A stretch of 57,500 nucleotides of DNA from Roseibium sediminicola (GCF_023156505.1 NZ_JALNMJ010000028.1:1-57500); one strand, 5' to 3'; shown: positions 1-7,933, numbered from the stretch's first letter. Notes: a model not told the origin generated them from the letters alone. Made by a program: numbers and translations.

Positions 1-201
1 CTTGGACGTATCCATTCCAACACGGCTAATATTCTTCATGGACGGCTCCATCGTTTGAGATCATCAACAACCTCATTCTGGCACATCGATGCCGTAGGGG
101 CCGTCCACCCCAACAGGACTCCTCTTAGGTGTTTGTTTGGCTGCAACAAATGATGAGGGTTCCTGGGTCCCCGCTTCCGCATGCCTTCTGCTCTTTCACG
201 A
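1..201. other. non-coding left edge, possible mobile-element end
   Basis: I see no convincing gene here. Together with the repeat that follows, bases 1-456 are a gene-free stretch before gshB. An inverted pair GGACGGC (40-46) and GCCGTCC (100-106) brackets a run whose style resembles the non-coding end of an insertion sequence, but no transposase lies inside the window. Short open frames across 129-466 are interrupted by the palindromic repeat and have no ribosome-binding site, so I do not call them genes. Confidence 0.3.
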
Positions 202-313
202 CGTCATCCCATGGCTTGACCATGGGATCCATGCCGTTCCGGTTCAAAAGGGTCTGTCGGGCATTCGGGGCAAGGCAACGGCATGGATTGCCGGATCAAG
301 TCCGGCAATGACG
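202..313. repeat. palindromic intergenic repeat, copy 1
   Basis: The element starts with CGTCATCCCATGG, whose stem closes at CCATGGGATCC, and ends with a second stem GGATTGCCGG...CCGGCAATGACG in the opposite sense. The outer ends CGTCAT and ATGACG are inverted. The same two stem modules recur at 22485-22605 and 28405-28512. It lies between the window edge and gshB and contains no gene. The function is unknown; it may fold in RNA as a processing or termination element. Confidence 0.8.
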
Positions 314-456
314 AAGGTTGCGAGAGGCCTGGCGGGGCCTGTCCACTGTTGCCTGACACCGCCCCCTCTGGACATTCGTCCACCCGCACCGCATATCTGG
401 ACCAACCGTTCTGAAATCCCAATGGCGCTGAAGCGCCGCCCGCCGGGAGTTGCCTC

Positions 457-1401
457 ATGGCTTTGAAAGTTGCGGTCCAGATGGACCATATCTCGACCAT
501 CAACACTGCCGGCGACAGCGCCTTTGCGATGATGCTGGAGGCGCAGGCGCGAGGCCACGCGCTCTTCCACTACACGCCCGACCGCCTGGCGCAGCGCGGC
601 GATGATGTCTTCTGCGCGCTGGAGCCGGTCGAGGTTCGCGACGAAAAGGGCAATCACTTCACGCTCGGCGAAAAACAGCGTTTCAACATGCGCGACATCG
701 ACGTGGTGCTGATGCGCCAGGACCCGCCCTTCGATCTCTCCTATATCGCCGCGACGCATATCCTTGAGAAGATCCATCCCGAAACGCTGGTGGTCAACGA
801 TCCGGCCGAGGTCCGCAACGCGCCGGAAAAGCTGTTTGTCACCGAATTTCCCGACCTGATGCCGCCGACGCTGATCACCCGGGACCGGGCGGAAATCGAT
901 TTCTTCAGGGAAGAATATGGCGACATCGTCATGAAACCGCTGTTCGGCCATGGCGGCGCGGCCGTCTTCCGGATCACGCAGGACGATCTCAATTACGGCT
1001 CGCTCTACGATTTCTTCGCCGCAACCTTCCGCGAACCCTGGGTGATCCAGCAGTTCCTGCCGAATGTGAAACACGGCGACAAGCGCATCCTGCTGGTCGA
1101 TGGGGAATTTGCCGGCGCGGTCAACCGGGTGCCGGCGGCCGGAGACCTCCGCTCCAACATGGTCCGCGGCGGCGCGCCCACCGACAGCGACCTGACCGAT
1201 CGCGAACGCGAAATCTGCGCCCGGCTCGGGCCATCGCTGAAAGAAAAAGGCCTCATCCTGGTCGGCATCGACGTGATTGACGGCATGCTGACGGAGATCA
1301 ACGTCACCGCCCCGACCGGCATCCGCGCTATCCGCAATCTCGGCGGCCCGGACGTCGCCAAGATGGTCTGGGACGTTCTGGAAGCGAAGGTGAAGGCCTG
1401 A
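457..1401 (+). CDS. gshB: glutathione synthetase
   Basis: ATP-dependent ligase that joins gamma-glutamylcysteine and glycine, the second step of cytosolic glutathione synthesis. The 314-residue product matches the usual length of bacterial GshB. It has an N-terminal pre-ATP-grasp domain (about 1-120, including VLMRQDPPFD) followed by an ATP-grasp fold with the phosphate-loop-like segment MKPLFGHGGAAVF and the metal-binding end EINVTAPTGIRAI. The start MALKVAVQMDH is the conserved GshB beginning; a preceding GGGAG serves as ribosome-binding site. The gene stands alone, with a minus-strand terminator just past its stop. Identification rests on family sequence signatures. Confidence 0.96.
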   Translation: MALKVAVQMDHISTINTAGDSAFAMMLEAQARGHALFHYTPDRLAQRGDDVFCALEPVEVRDEKGNHFTLGEKQRFNMRDIDVVLMRQDPPFDLSYIAATHILEKIHPETLVVNDPAEVRNAPEKLFVTEFPDLMPPTLITRDRAEIDFFREEYGDIVMKPLFGHGGAAVFRITQDDLNYGSLYDFFAATFREPWVIQQFLPNVKHGDKRILLVDGEFAGAVNRVPAAGDLRSNMVRGGAPTDSDLTDREREICARLGPSLKEKGLILVGIDVIDGMLTEINVTAPTGIRAIRNLGGPDVAKMVWDVLEAKVKA

Positions 1402-1405
1402 GCGC

Positions 1406-1434
1406 AAAAAAAACCTCCGCGTGGGCGCGGAGGT
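1406..1434 (-). terminator. rho-independent terminator, minus strand
   Basis: ACCTCCGC (1413-1420) pairs with GCGGAGGT (1427-1434) around a 6-nt loop. Read on the minus strand the hairpin is followed by eight T residues (1406-1413). It faces transcription arriving from the hppD side and shields the end of gshB. It lies about 470 bp beyond the hppD terminator, so it may belong to a lost gene. Confidence 0.7.
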
Positions 1435-1469
1435 ATAAGAGTTTGTGCTTAGACAATGCAACAGAGGGC

Positions 1470-1541
1470 CTACTCGGCAGCCTCTGTCAGTAAAACCCTT
1501 GCCCCTCCGACTTCTTCCTTAACGAATGGAAAATTCGTTTA
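1470..1541 (-). pseudogene. possible residual 3' end of a lost gene
   Basis: On the minus strand a 22-codon open stretch ending VLLTEAAE and a TAG stop (1470-1472) lies just upstream of the terminator at 1406-1434. It is closed upstream by an in-frame TAA at about 1539-1541 and has no start codon. The arrangement 'gene tail plus terminator' without a gene suggests a decayed minus-strand gene. The evidence is thin; no homology can be assigned from so short a piece. Confidence 0.2.
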
Positions 1542-1707
1542 AAGACTCGTGCCCAATGTGCTGTTGGGATGGAAAAGGGAAATGAAATCAATCTGTTGCT
1601 GTCTCGAAAAAACATAAGCTTTTTTACGGATTGCCGGGAAGCCTTGGCTGAAAAGGCTTTTTGGTTGGCAGTTTGGCCAGTTGGTCACACACTCGCAGCC
1701 CGCTCAG

Positions 1708-1853
1708 GTGTCACCCCGGCCTTGAGCCGGGGCCTGCTCGCCGCGCCGCTTGCGCAAGCCTCCGGATATCTGCCGCGTAGGCTGCTGCACAAAAATTCTG
1801 CTCTGGAAATGAGTGGGTCCCGGATCTCCGCTTCGCTGCGTCCGGGATGACAC
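1708..1853. repeat. palindromic intergenic repeat, variant type
   Basis: The element begins GTGTCACCCCGG with a stem closing at CCGGGGCC and ends TCCCGGATC...GATGACAC, giving inverted GTGTCA/TGACAC-type ends. The layout is the same as in the CGTCAT-bounded repeats elsewhere in the window, but with different stems. It fills most of the gap between gshB and hppD (1402-1962). A 93-codon frame crossing this gap has no supporting features. Confidence 0.65.
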
Positions 1854-1898
1854 CCGGGTGTGTGGAGGCGGTTCCCCGGGTCCGATGATCCAGTCCCC

Positions 1899-1940
1899 AA
1901 AAAGATCAAGGCCGCTTCTCCTTGCGGGAAAAGCGGCCTT
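1899..1940 (-). terminator. rho-independent terminator of hppD
   Basis: AAGGCCGCTT (1908-1917) and AAGCGGCCTT (1931-1940) form a perfect 10-bp stem with a 13-nt loop. On the minus strand the stem is followed by GATC and five T residues (1899-1903). It lies 22 bp beyond the hppD stop codon. Confidence 0.85.
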
Positions 1941-1962
1941 CCAAAGCAACCGGCAAGTGGGA

Positions 1963-3075
1963 TTACTCGGCGGCTTCAGTCTTGAGCACGCCGCGTCGGA
2001 TCTGATCTTCCTCGATCGATTCGAACAGGGCGCGGAAATTGCCTTCACCGAAGCCTTCATCGCCCTTGCGCTGGATGAATTCGAAGAAGATTGGACCGAT
2101 CACGGTCTTGGAGAAGATCTGCAGCAGGATCTTGGTCATGCCGCCATCGACGACGCCCTCGCCGTCGATCAGGATGCCGTGGCGCTTCATGCGTTCGATC
2201 GGTTCGCTGTGACCGTTCACGCGCTTGTGGGAACGCTCGTAATAGGTCTCCGGCGGGCCGGGCATGAATTTCAGCTCGTTTTCGGCCAGCTTGTCGGTGC
2301 TGTCGTAAATATCGTCCGTGCCGACGGCGATGTGCTGGATGCCCTCGCCGTTGTATTTTTTGAGGTATTCCTCGATCTGGCTGGTGTCGTCCTTGGACTC
2401 GTTCAGCGGAATGCGGATCTTGCCGCAGGGGCTGGTGATCGCCCGGCTGACGAGGCCCGTGATACGGCCGTCAATGTCGAAGAAATGGATCTGCTTGAAG
2501 TTGAACAGGTCGCGGTAGAAGTCCCACCACTTGTCCATGTTGCCGCGATAGACATTGTGGGTCAGGTGGTCGAGATAATAGAAACCCACGCCTTCCGGCT
2601 TCGGATCGAACTCGCGCAGCCAGGTGAATTCCTTGGAATAGGCCGAGCCCTTGTCGCCATAGGTGTCGACAAAATAAAGCAGCGAACCGCCGATCCCGAC
2701 AATCGCCGGAACGTCCAGGGTCTTGTCGTCCCCTTCATAGGGTGTTGCGCCCTTGGCAACGGCGTGATCGAAGGCTTGTTTGGCATCGACCACGCGCCAG
2801 GCCATGGAAGGCGCGCACGGGCCGTGCGTGTCGACGAATTTCATGCCGAAACTGCCCGGCTCGGCATTCAGCACATAGGTAACGTCGCCCTGGCGGTAGA
2901 GCGTGATGTTCTTGGACTTGTGTTTGGCGACCGGCACATAGCCCATCTTGCGGAACAGAACGTCCAGCGCCGCCGGGTCCGGATGGGAGAATTCGACAAA
3001 TTCAAAGCCGTCCGTTCCGGCCGGGTTTTCCGGCGTGATTTCGGCAGGCGGTGCATGATGCGGAAACGGTCCCAT
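1963..3075 (-). CDS. hppD: 4-hydroxyphenylpyruvate dioxygenase
   Basis: Non-haem Fe(II) dioxygenase converting 4-hydroxyphenylpyruvate to homogentisate in tyrosine breakdown. The 370-residue product shows two vicinal-oxygen-chelate halves. The iron ligands are visible as His in LDHLTHNVYRG, His in GIQHIAVGTDD and Glu in FFEFIQRKGDEGFGEGNFRAL, the family signature near the C-terminus. The ATG at 3075 is preceded by AGAGGA at good spacing. It is transcribed alone, divergently from an Lrp/AsnC regulator, and ends at a strong hairpin terminator. An inverted repeat in the divergent gap suggests control by that regulator (inference). Confidence 0.97.
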   Translation of the reverse strand: MGPFPHHAPPAEITPENPAGTDGFEFVEFSHPDPAALDVLFRKMGYVPVAKHKSKNITLYRQGDVTYVLNAEPGSFGMKFVDTHGPCAPSMAWRVVDAKQAFDHAVAKGATPYEGDDKTLDVPAIVGIGGSLLYFVDTYGDKGSAYSKEFTWLREFDPKPEGVGFYYLDHLTHNVYRGNMDKWWDFYRDLFNFKQIHFFDIDGRITGLVSRAITSPCGKIRIPLNESKDDTSQIEEYLKKYNGEGIQHIAVGTDDIYDSTDKLAENELKFMPGPPETYYERSHKRVNGHSEPIERMKRHGILIDGEGVVDGGMTKILLQIFSKTVIGPIFFEFIQRKGDEGFGEGNFRALFESIEEDQIRRGVLKTEAAE

Positions 3076-3135
3076 GGCTGGCAGTCCTCTCGAAGGAATT
3101 CATTTCTCACAGGATGCCGGTAGCTACGCGCAGTG

Positions 3136-3176
3136 TGTGTGCAATCCACGTGTTTTCGCGTAAGATGTTGCACACA
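3136..3176. promoter_or_regulatory. inverted repeat, probable Lrp/AsnC operator
   Basis: TGTGTGCAA (3136-3144) and TTGCACACA (3168-3176) are perfect inverted 9-mers, about three helical turns apart centre to centre. A second small palindrome GCACA-CAA-TGTGC overlaps the right arm and reaches the regulator's start codon. The location between hppD and the divergent regulator suits autoregulation plus control of hppD. No experimental site is claimed. Confidence 0.6.
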
Positions 3177-3178
3177 AT

Positions 3179-3676
3179 GTGCGTCAAGAAGTGAGTTTGC
3201 GCATGACTGTTGCTCTGGATGGCTTTGATGTGAAATTGCTGGCGGCCCTGCAGGACAATGCCGCTCTGACCAATGCCGAACTCGGCGAGATTATCAGCCT
3301 CTCCGCCAGCCAGGTGTCGCGCCGGCGCAGCAAGCTGGAGGAGGCCGGGGTGATCCGCGGATACCGCGCGGCGCTCGACCCGGAAGCGCTGGGCCTGACG
3401 GTCACGGCCTTTGTCGGGGTCACGCTTGGCGCGCATTCCAAGGAAAACGCCCGCAAGTTCCGCAACATGGTGAAAGCCATGCCGGAAGTGCAAGAGGCGC
3501 ATACGCTGACCGGCGATCTCGATTACATGCTCAAAATCGTGGTGGCGGACCTGAAAGCGCTCAGCAACATCATCAATGACGAGCTCTTGCCCCAGGAAGC
3601 GGTCCACCATGTGCGCTCGTCGATCGCGATGGAGACACTGAAGGACGACAATCTTTTGCCGCTCGGATCGTCCTGA
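3179..3676 (+). CDS. Lrp/AsnC family transcriptional regulator
   Basis: DNA-binding regulator with an N-terminal winged helix-turn-helix (about residues 10-60: LDGFDVKLLAALQDNAALTN, then SASQVSRRRSKLEEAGVI) and a C-terminal RAM/AsnC effector-binding, oligomerising domain (about 75-155, with the typical GDLDYMLKIVV). The frame opens at GTG 3179 (165 aa). An ATG at 3203 would remove eight residues and is equally reasonable, since neither has a clear ribosome-binding site. The gene is divergent from hppD, so a phenylalanine/tyrosine catabolite is a plausible effector (inference). Confidence 0.9.
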   Translation: MRQEVSLRMTVALDGFDVKLLAALQDNAALTNAELGEIISLSASQVSRRRSKLEEAGVIRGYRAALDPEALGLTVTAFVGVTLGAHSKENARKFRNMVKAMPEVQEAHTLTGDLDYMLKIVVADLKALSNIINDELLPQEAVHHVRSSIAMETLKDDNLLPLGSS

Positions 3677-3685
3677 AAGAGAGGG

Positions 3686-4231
3686 TCAAAGACCGAACAG
3701 CTTGATCAGGTCCGACCAGAAATCCTTGCGCAGCCCAGGCAGGTCCGGTGCGGCGTTGCCGAACGGGTCCGACAGGCAGATGTCGGTGTAACCCTGCTGC
3801 GCGGACAGGAGACAGGTGTCCGGCTGACACGAAAAGCTGTCGGCCATGTAAAGCCGCTTGCCGGCGTGGGTCCTGAAGATCAATTCAGGCAGTCCGGCAG
3901 CGCCTTTCGAGACCAGGACATAGGTCGGATAGTCTTCGCCGCGCGGCAGGCCTCTGTCCTGGACGGCGTGGATGGTCACGGACGCGTCCGGTCTGGTTTC
4001 CGGCGAACAGCCCTTGACGTGAAACGCAAACAGGCGGCCTGTTGTGCTTTCGCCCGCTTCCGCCAGGATCTTCGCGAACTGGAGGCTCCCTCCCTCACTG
4101 TCAAACGGGGCATAGGCATCCGCGGCATCGTTGACGGAAAAGGCCGAGGCAGTCGGTTCTGGCAGCGTCAGCGTCAGCGCCAGGAGCAGAAACACCGGGA
4201 GAAGCCGTCGCACTGGAACGTTTCGGATCAA
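3686..4231 (-). CDS. hypothetical secreted protein
   Basis: I do not recognise a family. The sequence has a basic n-region (RNVPVRRLL), a hydrophobic core (PVFLLLALTLTLP) and an Ala-rich cleavage region (PTASAFS), indicating a Sec signal peptide. The mature part is about 150 residues with four cysteines (KGCSPE, SFSCQPDTCLL, DICLS) that could form periplasmic disulfides. I place the start at TTG 4231, six bases after GAGG. A GTG at 4213 is the main alternative; the longer ATG frame from 4324 lacks a ribosome-binding site. The gene is convergent with the Lrp gene. Confidence 0.7.
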   Translation of the reverse strand: MIRNVPVRRLLPVFLLLALTLTLPEPTASAFSVNDAADAYAPFDSEGGSLQFAKILAEAGESTTGRLFAFHVKGCSPETRPDASVTIHAVQDRGLPRGEDYPTYVLVSKGAAGLPELIFRTHAGKRLYMADSFSCQPDTCLLSAQQGYTDICLSDPFGNAAPDLPGLRKDFWSDLIKLFGL

Positions 4232-4377
4232 ATCAAACCTCGCATGTGCCGGTTCGCGTTGATTGAGCCCGGCCGTCGTCAAGCAGATGTAACGCAAACT
4301 TGCGCAGCTTGCAGAAAATCCCATTTGATAGGACGGTGAGTTTTGCCCGTGTCAGGGATCATTTTGAGGAGCCAAGA

Positions 4378-5118
4378 ATGTTCGACGCAAAATCCTTGCT
4401 GGATCAGTTTCTGGGAAGCCAGGCCGGCGGCCCATCCGGCCAGCGCGGCTCCGGCCGAGGCGGTTCGGGAGACCTGCTCTCCCAGGGCAAGGATTTTCTG
4501 TCATCCCAGGGCGGAGGCCTTGCGCTGGGCAGCCTCGCCGGGCTGATGCTGGGCACCAAAAGCGGCCGCAAGCTCGGCAAGAAGGCGGTTACCTATGGCG
4601 GCCTCGCGCTGGTGGCGGGCCTTGCCTACAAGGCCTATCAGGGGCACCAGGCCAACCAGCAGAATGCCCCGCGCCCGCAATATCCGCAGGACGAGCCGAT
4701 CCCGATCGAGGCGCCGCGCGGCACCGCCTTCGATCCGTGCGAGCATCCGGGCGGCGAACACCAGGTCGCGATCGACCTGCTCTCGGCCATGATTGCCGCG
4801 GCCAAGGCCGACGGTCATATCGACCGGGATGAACAGGACAGGATCTTCGCCAAGATCGACGAGGCCGGCCTCGACAGCGAGGCCAAGGCTTTTCTGATGG
4901 ACGAATTGCGTTCGCCGCTTGACCTCGACAAGGTCGTCGCCAGTGCTACCTGCCAGGAAACGGCTGCCGAGATCTACGCCGCTTCGCGGCTTGCCATCAA
5001 TCCGGACCATCCGGCCGAACAGGCTTACCTGCAGATGCTTGCCGCGCGGCTTGGTCTGGAACAGGGCCTGGTCGAAGAAATTGAGCTCGCCGTACGCGAA
5101 GCGGAGATGGCGAACTAA
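4378..5118 (+). CDS. DUF533 / TerB-like inner-membrane protein
   Basis: 246-residue protein of the DUF533 (YebE-type) family. A Gly/Ser-rich N-terminal stretch (about 10-40) leads to a Gly/Ala-rich hydrophobic segment (GLALGSLAGLMLG and YGGLALVAGLAYKAYQG). A TerB-like helical domain follows (about 125-245) with AMIAAAKADGHIDRDEQDRI, the acidic motif shared with tellurite-resistance TerB. The ATG at 4378 follows GAGGAG at good spacing, so the longer upstream frame is rejected. The function of the family is unsettled. The gene stands alone. Confidence 0.85.
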   Translation: MFDAKSLLDQFLGSQAGGPSGQRGSGRGGSGDLLSQGKDFLSSQGGGLALGSLAGLMLGTKSGRKLGKKAVTYGGLALVAGLAYKAYQGHQANQQNAPRPQYPQDEPIPIEAPRGTAFDPCEHPGGEHQVAIDLLSAMIAAAKADGHIDRDEQDRIFAKIDEAGLDSEAKAFLMDELRSPLDLDKVVASATCQETAAEIYAASRLAINPDHPAEQAYLQMLAARLGLEQGLVEEIELAVREAEMAN

Positions 5119-5127
5119 CGCACACGC

Positions 5128-5175
5128 AAAAAAAGATCCGGGCGCTCCGAGCTGCATGTTTCGGAACGCCCGGAT
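5128..5175 (-). terminator. second minus-strand terminator
   Basis: ATCCGGGCG (5136-5144) pairs with CGCCCGGAT (5167-5175), with further inner pairing TCCGA/TCGGA. On the minus strand it is followed by seven T residues (5128-5134). Together with the hairpin at 5225-5257 it forms a double stop after the TRAP binding-protein gene and protects the DUF533 gene from read-through. Confidence 0.75.
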
Positions 5176-5224
5176 AACCGGCCCGCAACGCACGGACGTC
5201 GCGATGGCAAACCGTGCGTGGGCT

Positions 5225-5257
5225 AAAAAAGCACCGGCCCTGTGGGGGAGCCGGCGC
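5225..5257 (-). terminator. rho-independent terminator after TRAP binding protein
   Basis: On the minus strand GCGCCGGC pairs with GCCGGTGC (plus-strand 5250-5257 and 5231-5238, one G-U pair) and is followed by six T residues (5225-5230). It lies 12 bp past the stop codon of the gene at 5270. Confidence 0.8.
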
Positions 5258-5269
5258 CACCCGGACCGG

Positions 5270-6322
5270 CTATTGCGTCGTGTTTTCGGCGATCAGCTCC
5301 ATCGCCCGCTCATAGAGCTTGCTGCCGTCGAGACCCTTCTCATCCATCTCGACGATCCATTTTTCCCTGGTGGGGGCGGCGGCTTCCTTCCAGCGCGCGA
5401 TCTCTTCATCAGAAAGCTCAATGATGTTGCCGCCTGCCGCAACCGCCGCATCGCGCGGTCCGGCATCGTCCAGTTGCATCTGTTTACCGGCAAAGGCGGA
5501 GAGTTCCAGGCCTGAATTCCGGTCGATCACCTCTTTGAGGTCATCGGGAAGCGCGTCATAGGTGGCCCGGTTCATCGCCAGCACGAAGGCGGCCGTGTAG
5601 AGAGGATCATCGCCGAAATCCGTGTGGTTGCTGACCAGCTCGTTGATCTTGAGCGCTCCGGTCACCTCCCACGGCACCACAGTGGCGTCGATTACCCCCT
5701 TGGAAAGCGCTTCGGGAACCGCCGGAACCGGCATGCCGACCGGCGTCGCGCCAAGCGACTTGAACATGTCGTTGGTGACGCGCGTGGGTGCGCGCAGCTT
5801 GACGCCGTTGAGATCGTCCAGGCTGTCGATCGGCTCCTTGGAATGGATCAGCCCGGGTCCGTGCACCCAGAGGCCGAGCACCTTCATGTCCTTGAAGTCT
5901 TCCTCCAGCATGGTTTCCTCGGCCAGTTGCCAGAAGGCGCGCGAGACGGCCTCGGCATTGGTCATGACAAAGGGCAGCTCGAACACTTCCGTCCGCGGGA
6001 ACCGGCCGGGCGTGTAACCGGGCAGGGTCCAGACGATGTCGGCGACGCCGTCGATGGCCTGGTCGATCAGTTCCGGCGGCTTGCCGCCGAGTTGCATGGA
6101 CGGGAAGTGCTGGATTTCGATCCGGCCATTGGATTCTTCGTTGATCTTGGCCATCCACGGTTCAAGAATGTTCTTCGGCACGCTCGCCTGGGCCGGCAGC
6201 ATCTGGTGCAGGCGCAGCGTCACGTCCGCAGCCTCCGCAGGTGCTGATGTTCCCCCCAGCAGGCCGGCGGCAGCCAGGATGGTTCCAGCGACGGCCAGCC
6301 TCAATTTCCTGTTTTTGTGCAT
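5270..6322 (-). CDS. TRAP transporter solute-binding protein (DctP family)
   Basis: Periplasmic binding protein of a tripartite ATP-independent transporter; 350 residues. It has a clear Sec signal peptide (MHKNRKLRLAVAGTILAAAG...APAEAA) and the DctP-type core, including MQLGGKPPELIDQAIDG, the arginine-containing KLRAPTRVTNDMFKSLGATPVGM and the C-terminal TREKW...DEKGLDG. The ATG at 6322 follows GGGAGGA. No DctQ or DctM gene is next to it, so it must use membrane subunits encoded elsewhere. It is last in a minus-strand unit with a ferredoxin and a P450, which hints that it captures the P450 substrate or a related organic acid (inference). Confidence 0.93.
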   Translation of the reverse strand: MHKNRKLRLAVAGTILAAAGLLGGTSAPAEAADVTLRLHQMLPAQASVPKNILEPWMAKINEESNGRIEIQHFPSMQLGGKPPELIDQAIDGVADIVWTLPGYTPGRFPRTEVFELPFVMTNAEAVSRAFWQLAEETMLEEDFKDMKVLGLWVHGPGLIHSKEPIDSLDDLNGVKLRAPTRVTNDMFKSLGATPVGMPVPAVPEALSKGVIDATVVPWEVTGALKINELVSNHTDFGDDPLYTAAFVLAMNRATYDALPDDLKEVIDRNSGLELSAFAGKQMQLDDAGPRDAAVAAGGNIIELSDEEIARWKEAAAPTREKWIVEMDEKGLDGSKLYERAMELIAENTTQ

Positions 6323-6374
6323 GATTTCCTCCCTTTCTTGTCTCGCCCGCCCGCAGCTTGCTCCCGCGCGGTGC

Positions 6375-6698
6375 TCAGGCCTGTTCTTCCGGCAAATGCA
6401 CGACAAGCCCATCCAGCTCGCTGCTGAGTTTCAGCTGGCACGACAGGCGCGAGGTTTCGCGCAGTTCCGCCGCTGCGCATTCCAGCATGTCTTCCTCGCC
6501 GTCAACGCGCGCGCCGGTCTTGCCGGCCCAGGCCTCGTCGACATAACAATGGCAGGTGGCGCACATCATCGCGCCGCCGCATTCGGCGAAAATGCCGTCG
6601 ATGCCGTTGTTGACGGCGGTCTCCATCACGCTGGCGCCTTCTGCGGCGTCGAGTGTGGTCTGGCCGCCGTCCGGCTGGATGAAGGTGATCTGGACCAT
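6375..6698 (-). CDS. 2Fe-2S ferredoxin (adrenodoxin/putidaredoxin type)
   Basis: Small electron carrier of 107 residues. Cluster ligands are C40, C46, C49 (C-X5-C-X2-C in ECGGAMMCATC) and C87 (SCQLKL), the spacing of the vertebrate-type/putidaredoxin group. Its start at 6698 follows GGAGGA. It lies 11 bp downstream of the P450 stop and is the obvious electron donor for that enzyme. No ferredoxin reductase gene is present nearby, so a reductase must be supplied from elsewhere in the genome. Confidence 0.94.
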   Translation of the reverse strand: MVQITFIQPDGGQTTLDAAEGASVMETAVNNGIDGIFAECGGAMMCATCHCYVDEAWAGKTGARVDGEEDMLECAAAELRETSRLSCQLKLSSELDGLVVHLPEEQA

Positions 6699-6709
6699 GG
6701 TTTTCCTCC

Positions 6710-7885
6710 TCAGCTCAGCCTGACCGGCAGGTTCAACGGCCCCCGGAAGCCGAAGCCGCTCCAGACGACATCCTCCGCCCTGTCCAGCTTCATGTTCGGA
6801 AAGCGCTCGAACAGCATCGGCAGCAGGATTTCCCCCACGGTCCGCCGAGAAATATGGGCGCCGGCGCAATGATGCGGCCCGCTGCCGAAGGCCTGGTGGG
6901 GCGCCTTCTTGCGGAAGACGTTGAAGCTCTCGCCGTCCTCGTAAAGGTCCTCGTCCCGGTTGGCCGAAGCCTGGATGGTCATCAGCGTCACGCCTTCGGG
7001 AATGTCGATCCCGTCGATTTCAAGATCGCGCGTGACCCGGCGCGACGAGGCCTGGATCGGTGCGACCCAGCGAACGCCCTCCTCGAAAGCTTCCGCCCAG
7101 GCTTCCTGACGCTTGACCTCTTCCAGCTGGTCCGGATTGGTCAGAAGCCCAAAAAGGATGGTCGCCAGCGCGTCCCGCGGTTCGTTGATGCCGCCGCCAA
7201 TAGCAATCTTGATGTTTGCGTAGACCTGGCTCATCGGAATCGGGTTTTTCGCATTCAGCATCACCGAGAGGGCGGAATTGTTCGGCTCCGCCCGGTGACG
7301 ATCCAGGAGACTGTCAAAGACCGCGTCCATCTCGGCATTGGCCGCATCGGATTTTTCGAATGGCTCGTCCGCGAAGCCGAAATTGCCGGCGCCGTCGATC
7401 AGGGTCTGCGACCAGCGCTGCATGTCCGCGTCGCTGACCTCGTCAAGACCCAGAATATGCGCCAGGATCCGGGCCGCGATCGGCCCGCACAGCGCGGTAA
7501 AGAGGTCCACGGTTTCGCCGCGCGGCAGCCGGTCCAGATAGTCGGTTGCTATGGTCCGGTAGAGATCGGCCCAGTCCGTCTTGATGACCTTGGGCGAAAA
7601 GGCCGGCTGCATGGCCATGCGTTCGCGCCGGTGTTCCTCGCCGTCCTTGCGCATCAGCGTATGCGCCAGGAAGGCCCGGCGCATCGGGGTGACGGGATCG
7701 TCGGAGCTGAACAGTTCCGGATCGTCCTTCACCATCTTGGTGTGCTTCGCCTTGGTCAGAAAGATCCGGCGCGCAGCCGGGACTTCCACAATTGGCGTCT
7801 CAGCGCGCATCCGCCGGTAGACCGGATAGGGATCCCGCGTCAGGTCCGCCAGGGTCAGGGTCTCATTGACCGGTGCGACCGCCAT
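6710..7885 (-). CDS. cytochrome P450
   Basis: 391-residue soluble bacterial P450, first gene of the P450-ferredoxin-TRAP unit. The haem-binding loop FGSGPHHCAG has the axial cysteine at C340; the K-helix ExxR is E269-R272. The I-helix reads GGGINEPRD (230-238), in place of the usual acid-threonine pair; a similar NEPRD form occurs in some bacterial P450 groups. The start follows GGAGGAGAAGG. It is divergent from a LysR regulator, with an inverted repeat in between. The substrate is unknown. A hydroxylase of an aromatic or terpenoid acid imported by the TRAP protein is a guess. Confidence 0.95.
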   Translation of the reverse strand: MAVAPVNETLTLADLTRDPYPVYRRMRAETPIVEVPAARRIFLTKAKHTKMVKDDPELFSSDDPVTPMRRAFLAHTLMRKDGEEHRRERMAMQPAFSPKVIKTDWADLYRTIATDYLDRLPRGETVDLFTALCGPIAARILAHILGLDEVSDADMQRWSQTLIDGAGNFGFADEPFEKSDAANAEMDAVFDSLLDRHRAEPNNSALSVMLNAKNPIPMSQVYANIKIAIGGGINEPRDALATILFGLLTNPDQLEEVKRQEAWAEAFEEGVRWVAPIQASSRRVTRDLEIDGIDIPEGVTLMTIQASANRDEDLYEDGESFNVFRKKAPHQAFGSGPHHCAGAHISRRTVGEILLPMLFERFPNMKLDRAEDVVWSGFGFRGPLNLPVRLS

Positions 7886-7933
7886 GTGCCTTCTCCTCCC
7901 AAATCCGGCAGAAGGCGACTGTAGATCGCCCCC

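Noticed and set aside
244..1461. 405-codon minus-strand open frame over gshB
   Set aside because: It is antisense to a clear gshB in a GC-rich region where codon bias opens the opposite frame; no domain is recognisable.
1813..3123. 436-codon plus-strand open frame over hppD
   Set aside because: Antisense shadow of hppD, starting inside a terminator and palindromic repeat; composition is low-complexity His/Asp/Val-rich.
5270..6322. A full TRAP transporter operon at 5-6 kb
   Set aside because: Only the binding protein is present; neighbouring genes are ferredoxin and P450, with no DctQ- or DctM-like frame on either strand.
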